64,000 nucleotides of DNA, taken from contig NZ_BSUO01000001.1 in NCBI RefSeq assembly GCF_030161635.1, forward strand, positions 2,647,199 through 2,711,198. Reading direction: 5' to 3'. Below, piece after piece: positions 9,991 through 21,396 of this stretch. The notes beneath the pieces are model-generated. The model saw nothing but the letters and a program-made list of their open reading frames with translations. It was not told where the DNA came from and did not search any database. The first letter of the stretch is position 1. The number at the start of each line of letters is the position of its first letter. The translations under genes and the position numbers were made by a program. Source of the stretch: Mobilicoccus caccae. Its GTDB lineage: Bacteria > Actinomycetota > Actinomycetes > Actinomycetales > Dermatophilaceae.

Positions 9991-12479
9991 GCGACACCAC
10001 CCTTGGAGACCGTGACGACGTCACCGGCGACCGCGCCCAGACCGGCGCGGACCCGTGACCGGGGCGAGTTGGTGGGCAGCCACACGACGTGGTCGACCAT
10101 CGGGGTGATCGCCACCGGCAGCGTGATGGAGCCGCGGGCGGTCGAGACCGTGACCGGGTCGCCGTCGGCGACACCGACGACCTCCGCCGTGGCCGGCGAG
10201 AGTCGGGCGAGTGCCGCCGCCGCGGTGCCCGCGAGGAACGGCTCGCCGTCCTGCATGACACCGGCGTCGAGCAGGTGGTGCCACGTGGCGAGGACGAGCT
10301 CCCCGTCGCGCAGGGTGGGCAGCTGCCGCGCCGACTCGGTCGGGACCTGCGGGCGGGGCCCGGTCCATGCGCCGAGCGCGGTCATCTCCGCGCGGGTGGA
10401 GACGAGGTTGGCGGTCCCGAGGAACACGCCCATCTCGGCGGCGAGGAGGTCGAGCACACGGTGGTCGGCCATCGCGTTGGTGGACAACGCCTCGGCGAAC
10501 TCACCCAGACGGCCCTCCCAGTTGACGAAGGAACCGGCCCGTTCGTCGTGGGAGCTGACCGGCAGGACGACGTCGGCGTACTCCATCATCTCTCCGGCGC
10601 GCAGGTCCAGGGAGACGACGAACGTGCGTCGCAGGGCGGCCTCGACGAGGGCGGGCTCGGGCATGTCACCCGGCTCGACACCGCCGACGAGCAGCGCGTC
10701 CAGGCCTCCGTCGGCCGCGGCCGCGATCATCGTGTTCGCGTCACGGCCGGCGTTGGTGGGCAGGGAGTCCAGCTGCCAGGCCGAGGCCAGCTCGGCCCGG
10801 GCCGTCGCGTCACCGCCGGGGCGGCCGCCGGGCAGCAGCGAGGGGAGGGCACCGGCCTCGAGGGCCGCACGCTCCCCCGCCCGACGCGGGATCCACGCCA
10901 GCCGGGCGCCCAGGCGCTCGGCCAGGGCGACCGCGGCGGACAGCGCACCGGGAACCGTGGCCAGGCGCTCCCCCACGAGGATGACGGCGCCCTCCTTGAG
11001 TCCCTCTGCGGCCTGGGCCAACTCGGGACGACCCTCGCCGATGGCGGCGAGGAGGTCGGCCTCGGTGCCCGGCGCCGCCTGGATGAGCGTGCCCATGAGC
11101 TTGTGCAGCCCGTTCGTGGCGTAGGGCGCGATCGAGAACACCTTGGTCTTGTTCTTGCGCGACGCCTTGCGCAGGCGCAAGAACACGATCGGCGTCTCCT
11201 CCTCGGGCTCGAAGCCGACGAGCAGGACGGCCGAGGCGTTCTCGAGGTCCTCGTAGGTGACGGCGCCGCCCTGCGGAGCGGTGGCGACCACCGTGGAGGC
11301 GAGGAACGCCTCCTCTTCCGCCGAGTGCGGACGCGCCCGGAAGTCGATGTCGTTGGTACCGAGCGCGACCCGGGCGAACTTGCTGTAGGCGTAGGCGTCC
11401 TCGGCGGTCAGCCGGCCACCGGTGAGCACACCGACACCCCGGCCGGAACGGGCCCGGGCCAGTCCGTCGGCGGCCGCGACCAGCGCCTCGGGCCACGAGG
11501 CGACGCGCAACGTGCCGTCGGCCTCACGGATCCGCGGCGCGGCCAGGCGGTCGGGCTGGGTCTGGTAGGTGAAGGCCCACCGGCCCTTGTCGCAGTTCCA
11601 CTCCTCGTTGACCTCGGGAGTGTTCGTCACCATGCGACGCATGACGGTGCCGCGACGGTGATCGGTGCGCTGGTGACACCCGGCCGAGCAGTGCTCGCAC
11701 ACCCCCGCCGTCGACACGAGGTCGAACGGACGCGACCGGAACCGGTACGTCGCGCTGGTCAGGGCGCCCACCGGGCAGATCTGCACGGTGTTGCCCGAGA
11801 AGTACGACGCGAACGGCTTGTCCTGGAACACCCCGATCTGGCTGTTCGCCCCACGCTCGGTGAGCGAGATGAACGGGTCGCCCGCGATCTGGTCGGAGAA
11901 CCGGGTGCAGCGCTGGCAGAGCACACAACGCTCACGGTCGAGGAGCACCTCCGTCGACACGTTCACCGGCTTGGGGTAGGTGCGCTTGACGTCGGTGAAC
12001 CGGCTCTCGCCGCGACCGTGGCTGAGCGCCTGGTTCTGCAGCGGGCACTCACCACCCTTGTCGCAGACCGGGCAGTCCAGCGGATGGTTGATGAGCAGGA
12101 ACTCCATGATCCCCTGCTGCGCCTTGTCGGCGACCGGGGACGTCAGCTGCGTCTGGACCTCCATGCCGGGCGTCACCGTCATGGTGCAGGAGGCCTGCGG
12201 CTTGGGCATCTTCGACAGGGTGCCGTCGCGTCCGGGCGTCGACACGTCGACGAGGCACTGACGGCAGGCGCCGGCCGGCTCCAGGAGGGGGTGGTCGCAG
12301 AAGCGGGGGATCTCGATGCCGATCATCTCGGCGGCGCGGATCACCAGCGTCCCCTTGGGGACGCTCACGCTGATGCCGTCGATCTTGGCATCCACCATCT
12401 CCACCGGCGGCGGCACCTGGGCGTCGCCGCCCTGGGACGTGGGGTTGGCACCCGACGCGGGGCTGGTCGGGACGGTCAT
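9987..12479 (-). CDS. nuoG: NADH-quinone oxidoreductase subunit G (large iron-sulfur subunit)
   Basis: The peripheral-arm subunit carrying several iron-sulfur clusters. In order: the 2Fe-2S motif with [19 protein letters not shown], then [15 protein letters not shown], then [28 protein letters not shown] follows and then a molybdopterin-oxidoreductase-like domain ([13 protein letters not shown] onward) that is thought to be structural. The 830-residue length is normal for actinobacterial NuoG. Its ATG overlaps the nuoF stop. Confidence 0.96.
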   Translation of the reverse strand: MTVPTSPASGANPTSQGGDAQVPPPVEMVDAKIDGISVSVPKGTLVIRAAEMIGIEIPRFCDHPLLEPAGACRQCLVDVSTPGRDGTLSKMPKPQASCTMTVTPGMEVQTQLTSPVADKAQQGIMEFLLINHPLDCPVCDKGGECPLQNQALSHGRGESRFTDVKRTYPKPVNVSTEVLLDRERCVLCQRCTRFSDQIAGDPFISLTERGANSQIGVFQDKPFASYFSGNTVQICPVGALTSATYRFRSRPFDLVSTAGVCEHCSAGCHQRTDHRRGTVMRRMVTNTPEVNEEWNCDKGRWAFTYQTQPDRLAAPRIREADGTLRVASWPEALVAAADGLARARSGRGVGVLTGGRLTAEDAYAYSKFARVALGTNDIDFRARPHSAEEEAFLASTVVATAPQGGAVTYEDLENASAVLLVGFEPEEETPIVFLRLRKASRKNKTKVFSIAPYATNGLHKLMGTLIQAAPGTEADLLAAIGEGRPELAQAAEGLKEGAVILVGERLATVPGALSAAVALAERLGARLAWIPRRAGERAALEAGALPSLLPGGRPGGDATARAELASAWQLDSLPTNAGRDANTMIAAAADGGLDALLVGGVEPGDMPEPALVEAALRRTFVVSLDLRAGEMMEYADVVLPVSSHDERAGSFVNWEGRLGEFAEALSTNAMADHRVLDLLAAEMGVFLGTANLVSTRAEMTALGAWTGPRPQVPTESARQLPTLRDGELVLATWHHLLDAGVMQDGEPFLAGTAAAALARLSPATAEVVGVADGDPVTVSTARGSITLPVAITPMVDHVVWLPTNSPRSRVRAGLGAVAGDVVTVSKGGVA

Positions 12480-13789
12480 GAGGTCACGCTCTCCTTCGCG
12501 AACAGCACGGAGGCCTCCGGCGGGAACGACACGTCCACGGGTGTCGTCATGGCCTGCTCGAACTCCGCACGGAAGTACTTGATGCCGGAGCTCACCGGAC
12601 TCGTCGCACCGTCACCCAGGGCACAGAAGGACCGGCCGAGGATGTTGCTGGCGATGTCGTCCAGCTTCTCGATGTCGCCCTCGACGCCGCGGCCCTGCTC
12701 GAGGCGGGTGAGGATCTCCCGCAACCAGTAGGTGCCCTCGCGGCAGGGCGTGCACTTGCCGCAGGACTCGTGCGCGTAGAAGTCGATCCAGCGGGACACG
12801 GCCTTCACGACCGAGACCGTCTCGTCGAAGATCTGCAACGCACGGGTACCGAGCATCGACCCGGCGGCCCCGACGGACTCGAAGTCCAGGGGGACGTCGA
12901 GGTGTTCCTTGGTGAACAGCGGTGTGGAGGACCCGCCCGGCGTCCAGAACTTGAGCTCGTGACCGGCGCGGATACCGCCCGCCATCTCGAGCAGCTCACG
13001 CAGGGTGATGCCCAGCGGCGCCTCGTACTGACCGGGCCGCTCGACGTGGCCCGAGAGGCTGAAGATGCCGAAGCCCTTCGAGCGCTCCGTGCCCATGCCA
13101 CCGAACCACTCGGCGCCGTGGAGCACGATCGGCGGAACCGACGCGATGGACTCGACGTTGTTCACCACGGTGGGGCGGGCGTACAGACCGGCCACGGCGG
13201 GGAAGGGAGGCTTGAGGCGCGGCTGACCGCGACGTCCCTCGAGGGAGTCCAGCAGCGCGGTCTCCTCACCGCAGATGTAGGCGCCGGCGCCCGCGTGGAC
13301 CGTGATGTCCAGGTCGAAACCGCTGCCGAGGATGTCCTTGCCGAGGTACCCGGCGGCGTACGCCTCGCGCACGGCCTCCATGAGGCGGCGGTACACGTGC
13401 ACGACCTCACCGCGCAGGTACACGAACGCGTGGTGGCAGCCGATGGCGTAGCTCGTGATGATCATGCCCTCGATGAGGTACTGCGGAGTCGCCATGAGCA
13501 GCGGGATGTCCTTGCAGGTCCCCGGCTCGGACTCGTCGGCGTTGACCACGAGGTAGCGGGGGCCGCCGTCCGGCGGAGGCAGGAATCCCCACTTCATGCC
13601 GGTCGGGAAGCCCGCGCCGCCACGGCCGCGCAGACCGGAGTCCTTGGCCGACTGCACGAGCTCGGCGGGGTCGATCTTCAGCGCCTTGCGCAGCGCCTCG
13701 TACCCATCGGCGGCCTCGTAGGCCTCGAGGGTCCACGAGCGCTCGACACCCCACTCCTTGGTGAGGATCGGCGTCAACTCGGTGGTCAT
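12476..13789 (-). CDS. nuoF: NADH-quinone oxidoreductase subunit F (NADH/FMN site)
   Basis: This subunit oxidises NADH and passes electrons through FMN. The NADH site is seen as [18 protein letters not shown], the FMN region as [21 protein letters not shown], and the N3 4Fe-4S cluster as [12 protein letters not shown]. The 437-residue length is standard. The ATG at 13789 follows a GAAGGGAG ribosome-binding site, which fits the 31-base gap after nuoE, one of the few real gaps in the operon. Confidence 0.97.
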   Translation of the reverse strand: MTTELTPILTKEWGVERSWTLEAYEAADGYEALRKALKIDPAELVQSAKDSGLRGRGGAGFPTGMKWGFLPPPDGGPRYLVVNADESEPGTCKDIPLLMATPQYLIEGMIITSYAIGCHHAFVYLRGEVVHVYRRLMEAVREAYAAGYLGKDILGSGFDLDITVHAGAGAYICGEETALLDSLEGRRGQPRLKPPFPAVAGLYARPTVVNNVESIASVPPIVLHGAEWFGGMGTERSKGFGIFSLSGHVERPGQYEAPLGITLRELLEMAGGIRAGHELKFWTPGGSSTPLFTKEHLDVPLDFESVGAAGSMLGTRALQIFDETVSVVKAVSRWIDFYAHESCGKCTPCREGTYWLREILTRLEQGRGVEGDIEKLDDIASNILGRSFCALGDGATSPVSSGIKYFRAEFEQAMTTPVDVSFPPEASVLFAKESVTS

Positions 13790-13820
13790 GCGCGCACTCC
13801 CTTCGGCGCCTGGTGGCGGC

Positions 13821-14654
13821 TCATGCGTCGACCTTTCCGTCGCCCGGCTTCTCGTCCGGTGCGTTGGCGGGCGTGTCGGCGGAGCTGTCGCGCCCTGCCG
13901 TCAGACCGTCCTGCGGTGCGTCCGCGCTGGTCTGCTCCTGCTGCCGTGCGACCGGGGCCTTCCAGCCCTTCTCCGCCGCGAGGCGGACACCGCGCAGCGA
14001 AGCCTCCCCCGCGCTCGGGCCCTCGTCGACGTGCCCGTCGGGGAAGCCGGCGAGCACGCGCGCGACCTCCTTGAACGTGTGCACCTTGTCCGGCCCTCGG
14101 CTCGGGCGCACGTCCTGCCCGGCCCGCAGCGCGTCGACCATGGCGATGGTCGAGGCCGGGGTCTGGTTGTCGAAGAACTCCCAGTTGGCCATGACCACCG
14201 GGGCGTAGTCGCATGCGGCGTTGCACTCGAGGCGTTCGAGGGTGATCCGCCCGTCTGGGGTCGTCTCGTCGTGACCGACGCCGAGGTGGCTGCTCACGGC
14301 CTCCCAGATGGCGTCGCCACCCATGACCGCGCAGAGCGTGTTCGTGCAGACGCCGACCGTGTAGTCGCCGTTCGGAAACCGCTTGTACTGCGTGTAGAAC
14401 GTCGCGACCCCGCTGACCTCGGCGCCCGTGAGGCCGAGGGTCTGCGCACAGAACTCGATGCCCCGCGGCGCGATGTACCCGTCGACGCTCTGCACCAGGT
14501 GCAGCAGCGGCAGCAGCGCCGACCGCTTCTGCGGGTAGCGCGCGACGACCTGCTCGGCGTCCGCCCTGAGCCGTTCCAGCTCCTCGGCCGTGTACGGCTG
14601 GGTCGGGCGTGCCGGCTCCGTGCCGTAGTTGGGGCGATCTGCGTGCCCACTCAT
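13821..14654 (-). CDS. nuoE: NADH-quinone oxidoreductase subunit E (2Fe-2S)
   Basis: A 24 kDa-type subunit with one 2Fe-2S cluster bound by CTNTLC and CNAACD, each pair spaced as in the family. The thioredoxin-like fold includes GVATFYTQYKRFPNGDY. The start chosen is the ATG at 14654 (MSGHADRPNYG), because an upstream in-frame ATG at 14720 would overlap nuoD. A C-terminal extension of about 80 residues after PSRGPDKV is hydrophilic and poorly conserved in appearance. Confidence 0.94.
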   Translation of the reverse strand: MSGHADRPNYGTEPARPTQPYTAEELERLRADAEQVVARYPQKRSALLPLLHLVQSVDGYIAPRGIEFCAQTLGLTGAEVSGVATFYTQYKRFPNGDYTVGVCTNTLCAVMGGDAIWEAVSSHLGVGHDETTPDGRITLERLECNAACDYAPVVMANWEFFDNQTPASTIAMVDALRAGQDVRPSRGPDKVHTFKEVARVLAGFPDGHVDEGPSAGEASLRGVRLAAEKGWKAPVARQQEQTSADAPQDGLTAGRDSSADTPANAPDEKPGDGKVDA

Positions 14655-14703
14655 CAGTTGTCCTCCACCTTGCGAAGCCCGATCCGACCCGAACGCGTGC
14701 CGC

Positions 14704-16074
14704 TCACCGGTCCACTCCACCCATCACCGGGTCGATCGAGGCCACGGCGACGACGACGTCCGCCACGTTGCCACCCTCCACGACGGCCGCGACCGACTGG
14801 AGGTTGTGGAACGACGGATCGCGGAAATGTGCGCGGTAGGGCCGCGTTCCGCCGTCGGAGACGACGTGGCAGCCCAGCTCGCCCTTGGCGGACTCGACGG
14901 CCTGGTAGGCCTGTCCCGGCGGGACGCGGAATCCCTCGGTGACGATCTTGAAGTGGTGGATCAGGGCCTCCATCGAGGTGCCCATGATCTTGCGGATGTG
15001 ATCGAGGCTGTTGCCCATCCCGTCGCCGCCGATGGCCAGCTGCGCCGGCCAGGCGATCTTCGGGTCGTCGATCATGACCGGCCCGGAGCTGCCGGCCAGA
15101 CGCTCGATGCACTGCTCGATGATGCGGAACGACTGCCAGATCTCGTTGAACCGCACCCGGATCCGGCCGTAGGAGTCGGCCGTGTCCCACGTGCAGACGT
15201 CGAAGTCGTAGGTCTCGTACCCCGAGTACGGCGCGCTCTTGCGCAGGTCGTGGGGGAACCCGGCCGACCGCAGCATGGGCCCGGTGATACCGAGCGCCAT
15301 GCAGCCCGTGAGGTCGAGGTAGCCGACGTCGACCGTGCGTCCCTTGACGATGGGGTTCTCGATGACGAGAGCCTCCATCTGCTTGACCGCCTTGGCCGCC
15401 TTGGGAAGCTGCTCGTCGAGCAGGTCCTTCCAGCCCGCGGGCAGGTCCTGGGCCACGCCGCCGGGGCGGATGTAGGCGTTGTTCATGCGCAGACCGGTGG
15501 TGGCCTCGATGAACCGCAGGATGCACTCACGGGCCTGGGCGGCAGTGGTGTAGACCGTGGTCGCGCCCAGCTCCATGCTTCCGGTGCCGAGGCAGATCAG
15601 GTGAGAACTGATCCGGGTCATCTCCATCATCATCACGCGGATGATCTGGGCCCGCTCGGGGATGTCGTCGGTGATGCCGAGGAGCTTCTCGGTCCCCATG
15701 CAGTAGGCCGCCTCCTGGAACATCGGCGTGAGGTAGTCCATGCGGGTGCAGAACGTCACGCCCTGGGTCCAGGTGCGGTACTCCATGTTCTTCTCGATGC
15801 CGGTGTGCAGGTAACCGATGCCGGCGCGGCCCTCGGTCACGTGCTCGCCGTCGAGTTCGAGGATGAGCCGGAGCACCCCGTGCGTCGAGGGGTGCTGCGG
15901 GCCCATGTTGACGACGATGCGCTCGTCGCTGAGTTCGACCGCCTCGGCGGCGATGCTGTCCCAGTCGCCACCGCTCGTGGTGAACGACCGGAGGTCGTCG
16001 TCTCCGGGGGTCGTGCCGGTGGTGGCCTGGGTACCGGCGGTCGTGGCGCCGCCTGGCTGGGTGTTCGCGCTCAT
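14704..16074 (-). CDS. nuoD: NADH-quinone oxidoreductase subunit D
   Basis: The 49 kDa-type subunit forming the quinone site with NuoB. Visible are [21 protein letters not shown] with the conserved His that faces quinone, [17 protein letters not shown], and [20 protein letters not shown]. The C-terminus [10 protein letters not shown] is the family's canonical end. The ATG at 16074 overlaps the nuoC stop (TGATG), giving 456 residues with a Thr-rich N-terminal extension. Longer in-frame ATG options run through nuoC and are rejected. Confidence 0.96.
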   Translation of the reverse strand: MSANTQPGGATTAGTQATTGTTPGDDDLRSFTTSGGDWDSIAAEAVELSDERIVVNMGPQHPSTHGVLRLILELDGEHVTEGRAGIGYLHTGIEKNMEYRTWTQGVTFCTRMDYLTPMFQEAAYCMGTEKLLGITDDIPERAQIIRVMMMEMTRISSHLICLGTGSMELGATTVYTTAAQARECILRFIEATTGLRMNNAYIRPGGVAQDLPAGWKDLLDEQLPKAAKAVKQMEALVIENPIVKGRTVDVGYLDLTGCMALGITGPMLRSAGFPHDLRKSAPYSGYETYDFDVCTWDTADSYGRIRVRFNEIWQSFRIIEQCIERLAGSSGPVMIDDPKIAWPAQLAIGGDGMGNSLDHIRKIMGTSMEALIHHFKIVTEGFRVPPGQAYQAVESAKGELGCHVVSDGGTRPYRAHFRDPSFHNLQSVAAVVEGGNVADVVVAVASIDPVMGGVDR

Positions 16075-16817
16075 CAGTTGAACGACCTCCGCTCGTCCGG
16101 CGGCGGCACGGTGGCGCCCTTGTACTCCACCGGGATACCGCCGAGGGGGTAATCCTTGCGCTGGGGGTGTCCCGGCCAATCGTCGGGCATGAGGATGCGC
16201 GTCAGCGCGGGGTGCCCGTCGAAGATGATGCCGAAGAAGTCCCAGGTCTCCCGCTCGTGCCAGTTGGCGGCGGGGTAGCACTCGACGACCGAGGGGATGT
16301 GCGGGTCGCCGTCGGGGCAGGCCACCTCGAGCCGGATCCACCGGCTGCCGTGGGTGATCGAGCGCAGGTGGTACACCGCGTGGAGCTCTTCGCCCTCCAT
16401 CTGCGGGTAGTGCACACCGGAGACCCCGGTGAACAGCTCGAAGCGCAGGGCCGGCTCGTCGCGCAGCGCCCAGCAGACCGCGAGGATGTGCTCGCGAGCC
16501 ACGTGCACGGTCATCTCGCCGCGGTCGATGACCACGCGCTGCACGGCCTCGGCCATGCTCGGCCCGCCGCGACGCGCCAGCGCCGCCTCGAGCTCGTCGG
16601 CGACGTCGTCGAACCAGCCTCCGTACGGACGCACCGAGGCGCCCGGGAACAGGGTGCGGGTGACCAGGCCACCGTACCCGGTGGTGTCCTGACCACGGGT
16701 GGCGCCGAACATGCCGTGGCGTTCGCCGACGACGATCGGGTCGGGGTTGGTACCGGGAGCGGCGGGGAGGGCGTCGCCGCCGGTTCCCTGCGTGTGTCCC
16801 GAAGAGGTGTCGCTCAC
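16074..16817 (-). CDS. nuoC: NADH-quinone oxidoreductase subunit C
   Basis: The 30 kDa-type peripheral subunit. The signature [21 protein letters not shown] and [21 protein letters not shown] mark the conserved C-terminal half. The GTG at 16817 overlaps the nuoB stop (GTGA), giving 247 residues. The first 50 are a Gly/Thr/Pro-rich extension. Confidence 0.96.
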   Translation of the reverse strand: MSDTSSGHTQGTGGDALPAAPGTNPDPIVVGERHGMFGATRGQDTTGYGGLVTRTLFPGASVRPYGGWFDDVADELEAALARRGGPSMAEAVQRVVIDRGEMTVHVAREHILAVCWALRDEPALRFELFTGVSGVHYPQMEGEELHAVYHLRSITHGSRWIRLEVACPDGDPHIPSVVECYPAANWHERETWDFFGIIFDGHPALTRILMPDDWPGHPQRKDYPLGGIPVEYKGATVPPPDERRSFN

Positions 16818-17395
16818 GCCAGCAGCCCCTTCTGTTCGATCAGCGGAGTCTCGGACAAGGCGGCCCTCTCGACCTCGCGGGCGATGGCCTTGCGGTTGAA
16901 GATGTGCGGCGAGTGCTGGATCTGCTCGTGCAACTTGAGGAACGCGTTGATCAGCATCTGCGGACGCGGCGGACAACCGGGTAGGTACACGTCGACCGGG
17001 ACGATGTGGTCGACGCCCTGGACGATCGCGTAGTTGTTGAACATGCCGCCGGAGCTGGCGCACACGCCCATCGAGACGACCCACTTGGGCTCGGGCATCT
17101 GGTCGTAGACCTGGCGCACGACGGGAGCCATCTTCTGGCTGACGCGGCCGGCGACGATCATCAGGTCGGCCTGGCGGGGCGTGGCGCAGAAGCGCTCCAT
17201 GCCGAACCGGGCGATGTCGTTGTCCGGGGACACCGTGACCATCATCTCGATCGCGCAGCAGGCCAGACCGAACGTGGCGGGCCACACCGACGTCTTGAGC
17301 AGGAAGCCGGCCAGCTCGTCGATCTTGGCCGTCATGACGCCCGACGGGAGCGGGTCGGAGGTGTTCGGACGGAAGGCGGTTTCGGAGTTCGTCAT
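16814..17395 (-). CDS. nuoB: NADH-quinone oxidoreductase subunit B (cluster N2)
   Basis: This subunit binds the terminal 4Fe-4S cluster N2. The tandem cysteines in [10 protein letters not shown], the [11 protein letters not shown] segment and PGCPPRPQ supply the four ligands. The 193-residue length is normal. The ATG starts one base after the nuoA stop. Confidence 0.97.
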   Translation of the reverse strand: MTNSETAFRPNTSDPLPSGVMTAKIDELAGFLLKTSVWPATFGLACCAIEMMVTVSPDNDIARFGMERFCATPRQADLMIVAGRVSQKMAPVVRQVYDQMPEPKWVVSMGVCASSGGMFNNYAIVQGVDHIVPVDVYLPGCPPRPQMLINAFLKLHEQIQHSPHIFNRKAIAREVERAALSETPLIEQKGLLA

Positions 17396-17396
17396 G

Positions 17397-17765
17397 TCAG
17401 TCCCAATCCAATCCGCCGCGCCGCCACACGTAGGCGTCGGCGATGAAGAACGCGTTGAGCAGGAAGATCGTCATGGCCAGCAGGCCGTAGAGGCCGAGCT
17501 CACCGAAGACCACCGCGAAGGGGAGCAGGAACAAGGTCTCGATGTCGAAGATGATGAAGAGCATCGCCGTCGTCGCGTACTTGACGGGGAAGCGCCCGCC
17601 CTGATCCGCGCGAGGGGACGGCTGGATGCCGCATTCGTACGCCATGACCTTGGCGGCGTTGTACCGCTTCGGGCCGAGCAGGGGGCCCAAGACGAGCACC
17701 GCCAGGGCTGCGAAGCCGATTCCGCAGGCGAAGAAGAACAGGATCGGCAGGTAGGGGCTGGCCAT
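17397..17765 (-). CDS. nuoA: NADH-quinone oxidoreductase subunit A
   Basis: First gene of the complex I operon; 122 residues with three membrane helices and the conserved motif [11 protein letters not shown], followed by [24 protein letters not shown]. The ATG at 17765 has a clear GAAAGGGAG ribosome-binding site. A 112-base intergenic region separates it from the MenJ-like gene upstream and probably carries the operon promoter. Confidence 0.97.
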   Translation of the reverse strand: MASPYLPILFFFACGIGFAALAVLVLGPLLGPKRYNAAKVMAYECGIQPSPRADQGGRFPVKYATTAMLFIIFDIETLFLLPFAVVFGELGLYGLLAMTIFLLNAFFIADAYVWRRGGLDWD

Positions 17766-17854
17766 ATCGACGCGCTCCCTTTCGATTGATGGTGCGACGG
17801 TGCAAGTCCGGCTCGGATGCGGCCAGGGCTGCGAACAGCCGTGGCATCGCGGAC

Positions 17855-17860
17855 AGTCTA
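17855..17860 (-). promoter_or_regulatory. Candidate -10 element of the nuo operon
   Basis: The hexamer TAGACT on the minus strand (context CACTAGACTGTCC) lies about 90 bases upstream of nuoA in the only untranslated gap between the menaquinone genes and nuoA. It fits the actinobacterial TAnnnT pattern. The -35 box is not convincing. Confidence 0.35.
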
Positions 17861-17877
17861 GTGAACGACACGCGCTC

Positions 17878-19175
17878 TCACGCCGAAGGGGTCAGGCGAG
17901 CCAAGGCCGAGATGACCCGATCGTCGAGGTCCCCACCGCGGGAGTCCGCGAGGCCCGCCATGATCTTGACGACGAAGCGCATGAGCGTACGCCTGGGCAG
18001 GCCGTGTCGGACGGCCAGACGCATGATCGTGGGGTTGCCGATGAGCGTGGCGAACACCGACCCCAGACGGAAGTAGCCACCCATCTCCTCCCGGACGGCG
18101 TCCGGATAGCGGGCCAGGACCCGCTCACGGGTAGAGACGTCGGGGCGCGCGAGGGCCTGCGCGACGATCTCGGCGGCCAGGCGGGCCGCTTCCATCGCGT
18201 GCGCGATGCCCTCGCCGTTGAACGGACTGATCATCCCGCCGGCGTCACCGAGCAGGAGCAACCCGTCCGCGTAGTGGGGCACCCGGCCCAGCGCCATCGG
18301 CAGCCCGGCTCCCCTGACCTGGCCGACGCGGTGCTCCTCGTCGAAGGTCCACTCCGGCGGCAGAGTGGCGACCCAGCGGCGCAGGACGTCCTTGTAGTCG
18401 ACGGTGCCGAATGCCGGCGAGGTGTCGAGGATGCCGAGACCGACGTTGCTCGTGCCGTCGCCGAGGGCGAAGATCCAGCCGTACCCGGGCAGCAGCATCC
18501 GCCCGGCCGAGGGGTCGTGCGGGTCCTTGTCGACCCACAGCTCCATCCACGACTCCATGTAGTCGTCGTGGCTGCGCGGTGTGGAGTAGTAGGTGCGCAC
18601 GCCGACGCCCATCGGGCGGTCCTCGCGCCGCTCCCGGCCACGGGCGACGGCGAGGCGGGCGCTGTTGCCGTCGCAGGCCAGGACGACGGGGGCCCGGTAC
18701 TCGGACTGCTCCCCGTGGCCCGGCCCGAGGCCCCGACGTGCTTGACGCGCACCCCGCACACCCGGCCCGAGGAGTCCTCGATCGGGCCGCGCACGGAGGC
18801 TCCCTGCACGAGGTTCGCTCCCCGATCCACGGCATGACGGGCGAGGACGTGGTCGAAGCCGGTCCTCGGCATGGCCAGCCCGTAGGAGGGGTAGTCGGCC
18901 ACGTCGGGCCAGTCGATCTCGACCAGGTGACCGCCGCCGACGAGGCGCAGCCCCCGGTTGCGGATCCAGCCGTCCTCCTCGGGGTGCGGGACGCCGAGGG
19001 AGACGAGTTCCTTGACCGCCCGCGGCGTGAGTCCGTCGCCGCAGATCTTGTCGCGCGGGAACGTGGCCTTCTCCAGCAGTGTCACGTCGAGCCCGTGGCC
19101 CGCGAGGTAGGCGGCCGCGGTGGCACCGGCCGGACCGGCGCCGACGACGATCACGTCGGCGGTGTGGGAGGTCAC
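17878..19175 (-). CDS. Geranylgeranyl reductase family flavoprotein, MenJ-like; one frameshift
   Basis: An FAD-dependent reductase of prenyl chains. The nearest recognised relative is mycobacterial MenJ, which saturates one isoprene unit of menaquinone. Seen are the Rossmann motif VIVVGAGPAGATAAAYLAGHG, FPRDKICGDGLTPRAVKEL, LPGYGWIFALGDGTSNVGLG and the second FAD motif LLLGDAGGMISPFNGEGI. The frame breaks at a C run (18711-18714); adding one base gives 432 residues. The start chosen is GTG at 19175, preceded by AGGAG; an earlier GTG at 19226 lacks a ribosome site. It sits between menG and nuoA, which supports a menaquinone role. Confidence 0.87.
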
Positions 19176-19233
19176 GTCGCTCCTGATCTGGGAAGAGGTG
19201 GTCGTGTCGGTGGGCTCGGCGGCCACGGGGGTG

Positions 19234-19919
19234 TCAGGCGGTGGCCCGGTGGATCGCGACGATGCCGTTCATGAGGTTGCGCCACTCGACGCCACGCCAC
19301 CCGGCGCGGCCGATGCTCGTGGCGAGGGACTCCTGGTCGGGCCAGTCGCGGATCGACTCGGCGAGGTACACGTAGGACTCCGGGTCGGAGGCGACCGTGC
19401 GGGCCACCCGCGGCAACGATCCCATGAGGTAGGTCATGTACACGCGCCGGAACGCCGCCTGGCGCGGGGTGCTGAACTCGCAGATGACGAGCCGGCCGCC
19501 CGGCCTGGTCACGCGGCGGAACTCCGCGAGGGCTCCTCGTAGTCGCGCACGTTGCGCAGGCCGTAGGACATCGTCACGACGTCCACCGAGGCGTCGGCCA
19601 GCGGCAGACGGGTGGCGTCGGCGGCGACGAAGTCGAGCTCGGAGTAGCGCTCGGCGCCCTCGCGGATCATGCCCAGGGAGAAGTCGGCCGACACGACGTG
19701 GGCGCCGGCCTCGACGAACGCCAGACCGCTCGTGCCGGTGCCGGCGGCGATGTCGAGCACGACCTCACCCGGCCGGGCGGCCACCGCGTCCTCCACGACC
19801 CGCCGCCACCGACGCACGAGGCCACCGGTCATGACGTCGTTGGTCAGGTCGTAGCGGGCGGCCACCGCGTCGAACATCCGGGCGACGTCGGCGGGTTCCT
19901 TGTCCAGGCCTGCGCGCAT
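19234..19919 (-). CDS. menG: Demethylmenaquinone methyltransferase (UbiE/MenG); one frameshift
   Basis: SAM-dependent C-methylation of the naphthoquinone ring, the last step of menaquinone synthesis. The SAM motif I is [15 protein letters not shown], with [14 protein letters not shown] further on. A base is missing near 19533: the frame that ends in RSSAA should continue as [19 protein letters not shown]. The merged length is 228 residues, normal for the family. The start is one of two adjacent ATGs (19922 or 19919); GGAG is better placed for 19919. Confidence 0.9.
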
Positions 19920-20004
19920 CATGTGCTCCATCCTGTCATCGGGGCGGTCGTGCGCTCTCCCTGGCCGGGGCCTGCGATCACGCCGGCAGGGTCGGGGATG
20001 CCGC

Positions 20005-21303
20005 TCATGCCCGGGTGGGGGCGGCGAGGGCCGTGCGCATGGGGACGAGTTTGGCGTCGGACTCGGCCAGTTCGGCCTCGGGGTCCGACCCGGCCACGAT
20101 GCCGCAGCCCGCGAACAGTCGCATGCGCCGCGGGTCGACCGGATCGAGGGCGCCGCTGCGCAGCGCGATCCCCCACTCGCCGTCGCCGTGGTCGTCGATC
20201 CAGCCGACGGGGCCGGCGTAGCGACCGCGGTCCATGTGCTCGAGGTCGGCGATCATCATGTCGGCCACCGGCTTGGGCGTGCCGCACACGGCGGCCGAGG
20301 GATGCAGGGCCTGGGCCAGCGTGAGCGAGGAGGCACCGTTGGTGAGCCGGCCCGCCACGTCGGTGGCCAGGTGCAGCACGTTCGGCAGGTGCAGCACGAA
20401 CGGCGTCTCCGGCATGTTGACCGAGGTGCAGTAGCGGGCGATGACGTCGGCGACCGATGCGACGGCGTACTCGTGCTCCTCGAGGTCCTTGCTCGAGTGC
20501 GCCAGCGAGGCCGCGAGTGCGAGGTCGCGGTCGTCGTCGCCGGTGCGCCTGATCGTGCCGGCCAACACCCGGGAGGTCACAAGCCCGCGCTCGAGGCGGA
20601 CGAGCATCTCGGGGGTGGCGCCGACCAGGCCGTCGACGGCGAACACCCAGGTCGTGCCGTACACCTCGGCGAGGCGCTCCAGCAGGAAGCGCGGGTCGAT
20701 CGGCGACTCCGACTCGGCGATGAGATCGCGGGCGAGGACGACCTTGTCGAGCTCTCCGGCCGAGATTCGGCGCACCGCCTCGGCGACGGCCGTCTGCCAG
20801 GCCGGACCGGCGAGCGCGCCGTCGGCGAAGGACACCTCACCAGGAGGATCGGGGAGTTCGGTCTCCGCCTGCACGTCCGCGCCGGCAGCGCCGGGCCGAC
20901 CCCGCTCGGCCTCAGCCGCGGTGGTCACGGTCGTGACGAATGACCGTCCGTCGCGGCGCCCGAGGATCACCCGGGGAACGGCGAGGACCGACTGCTCGGC
21001 CGAGACGGAGGAGTAGGCGAAGGATCCGAAGGCGACCAGACCTGTGCCGACCAGATCGACCTCGTCGACGACCTCGGCGTCGGCCACGATCTGGCGCCAC
21101 CACGTCTCCGCGTCGGCGAACCGGCTGTCACCGCAGGTCGCGATGCCCGCGACCCTCCCCCATCCGACGATGCCGTCGCCGCCACGGACCCACGAGCACA
21201 GTTCGCGGGGATCGGCGCCCGCCGGGAGGTGGGCGAGGACGGATCGGACGTCGTCGACCTCGCGGGTCCGGGCCAGGAGGCGAGTGGGAACGTCCGAAGT
21301 CAC
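20005..21303 (-). CDS. menF: Isochorismate synthase (MenF-type)
   Basis: A chorismate-binding enzyme that makes isochorismate, the entry to menaquinone synthesis. The C-terminal half has [66 protein letters not shown] and [18 protein letters not shown], the full set of family motifs including the Mg-binding glutamates. It has 432 residues. Synthases making siderophores or salicylate share this fold, but the menG, menD and menJ-like neighbours support menaquinone. The GTG start at 21303 follows a TAGGGT hexamer by 8 bases with no Shine-Dalgarno, suggesting a leaderless mRNA. Confidence 0.9.
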   Translation of the reverse strand: MTSDVPTRLLARTREVDDVRSVLAHLPAGADPRELCSWVRGGDGIVGWGRVAGIATCGDSRFADAETWWRQIVADAEVVDEVDLVGTGLVAFGSFAYSSVSAEQSVLAVPRVILGRRDGRSFVTTVTTAAEAERGRPGAAGADVQAETELPDPPGEVSFADGALAGPAWQTAVAEAVRRISAGELDKVVLARDLIAESESPIDPRFLLERLAEVYGTTWVFAVDGLVGATPEMLVRLERGLVTSRVLAGTIRRTGDDDRDLALAASLAHSSKDLEEHEYAVASVADVIARYCTSVNMPETPFVLHLPNVLHLATDVAGRLTNGASSLTLAQALHPSAAVCGTPKPVADMMIADLEHMDRGRYAGPVGWIDDHGDGEWGIALRSGALDPVDPRRMRLFAGCGIVAGSDPEAELAESDAKLVPMRTALAAPTRA

Positions 21304-21311
21304 AAGCGATC

Positions 21312-21317
21312 ACCCTA
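21312..21317 (-). promoter_or_regulatory. Candidate -10 element for leaderless menF
   Basis: TAGGGT on the minus strand ends 8 bases before the GTG start of menF. No ribosome-binding site is present between them. Confidence 0.3.
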
Positions 21318-21396
21318 CCCCCGAGCGGAGGTGGCCTCGATATCGAGGCGGCTACCGAAAGACGCGCGAAGACCAGGACCGACGTGGGCGCGGGAC

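Noticed and set aside
10089-12731. An 880-codon open frame on the plus strand opposite nuoG/nuoF
   Set aside because: It is rich in Arg, Gly, His and Asp with no domain, as expected for an antisense frame at this GC content; the minus strand has full iron-sulfur motifs.
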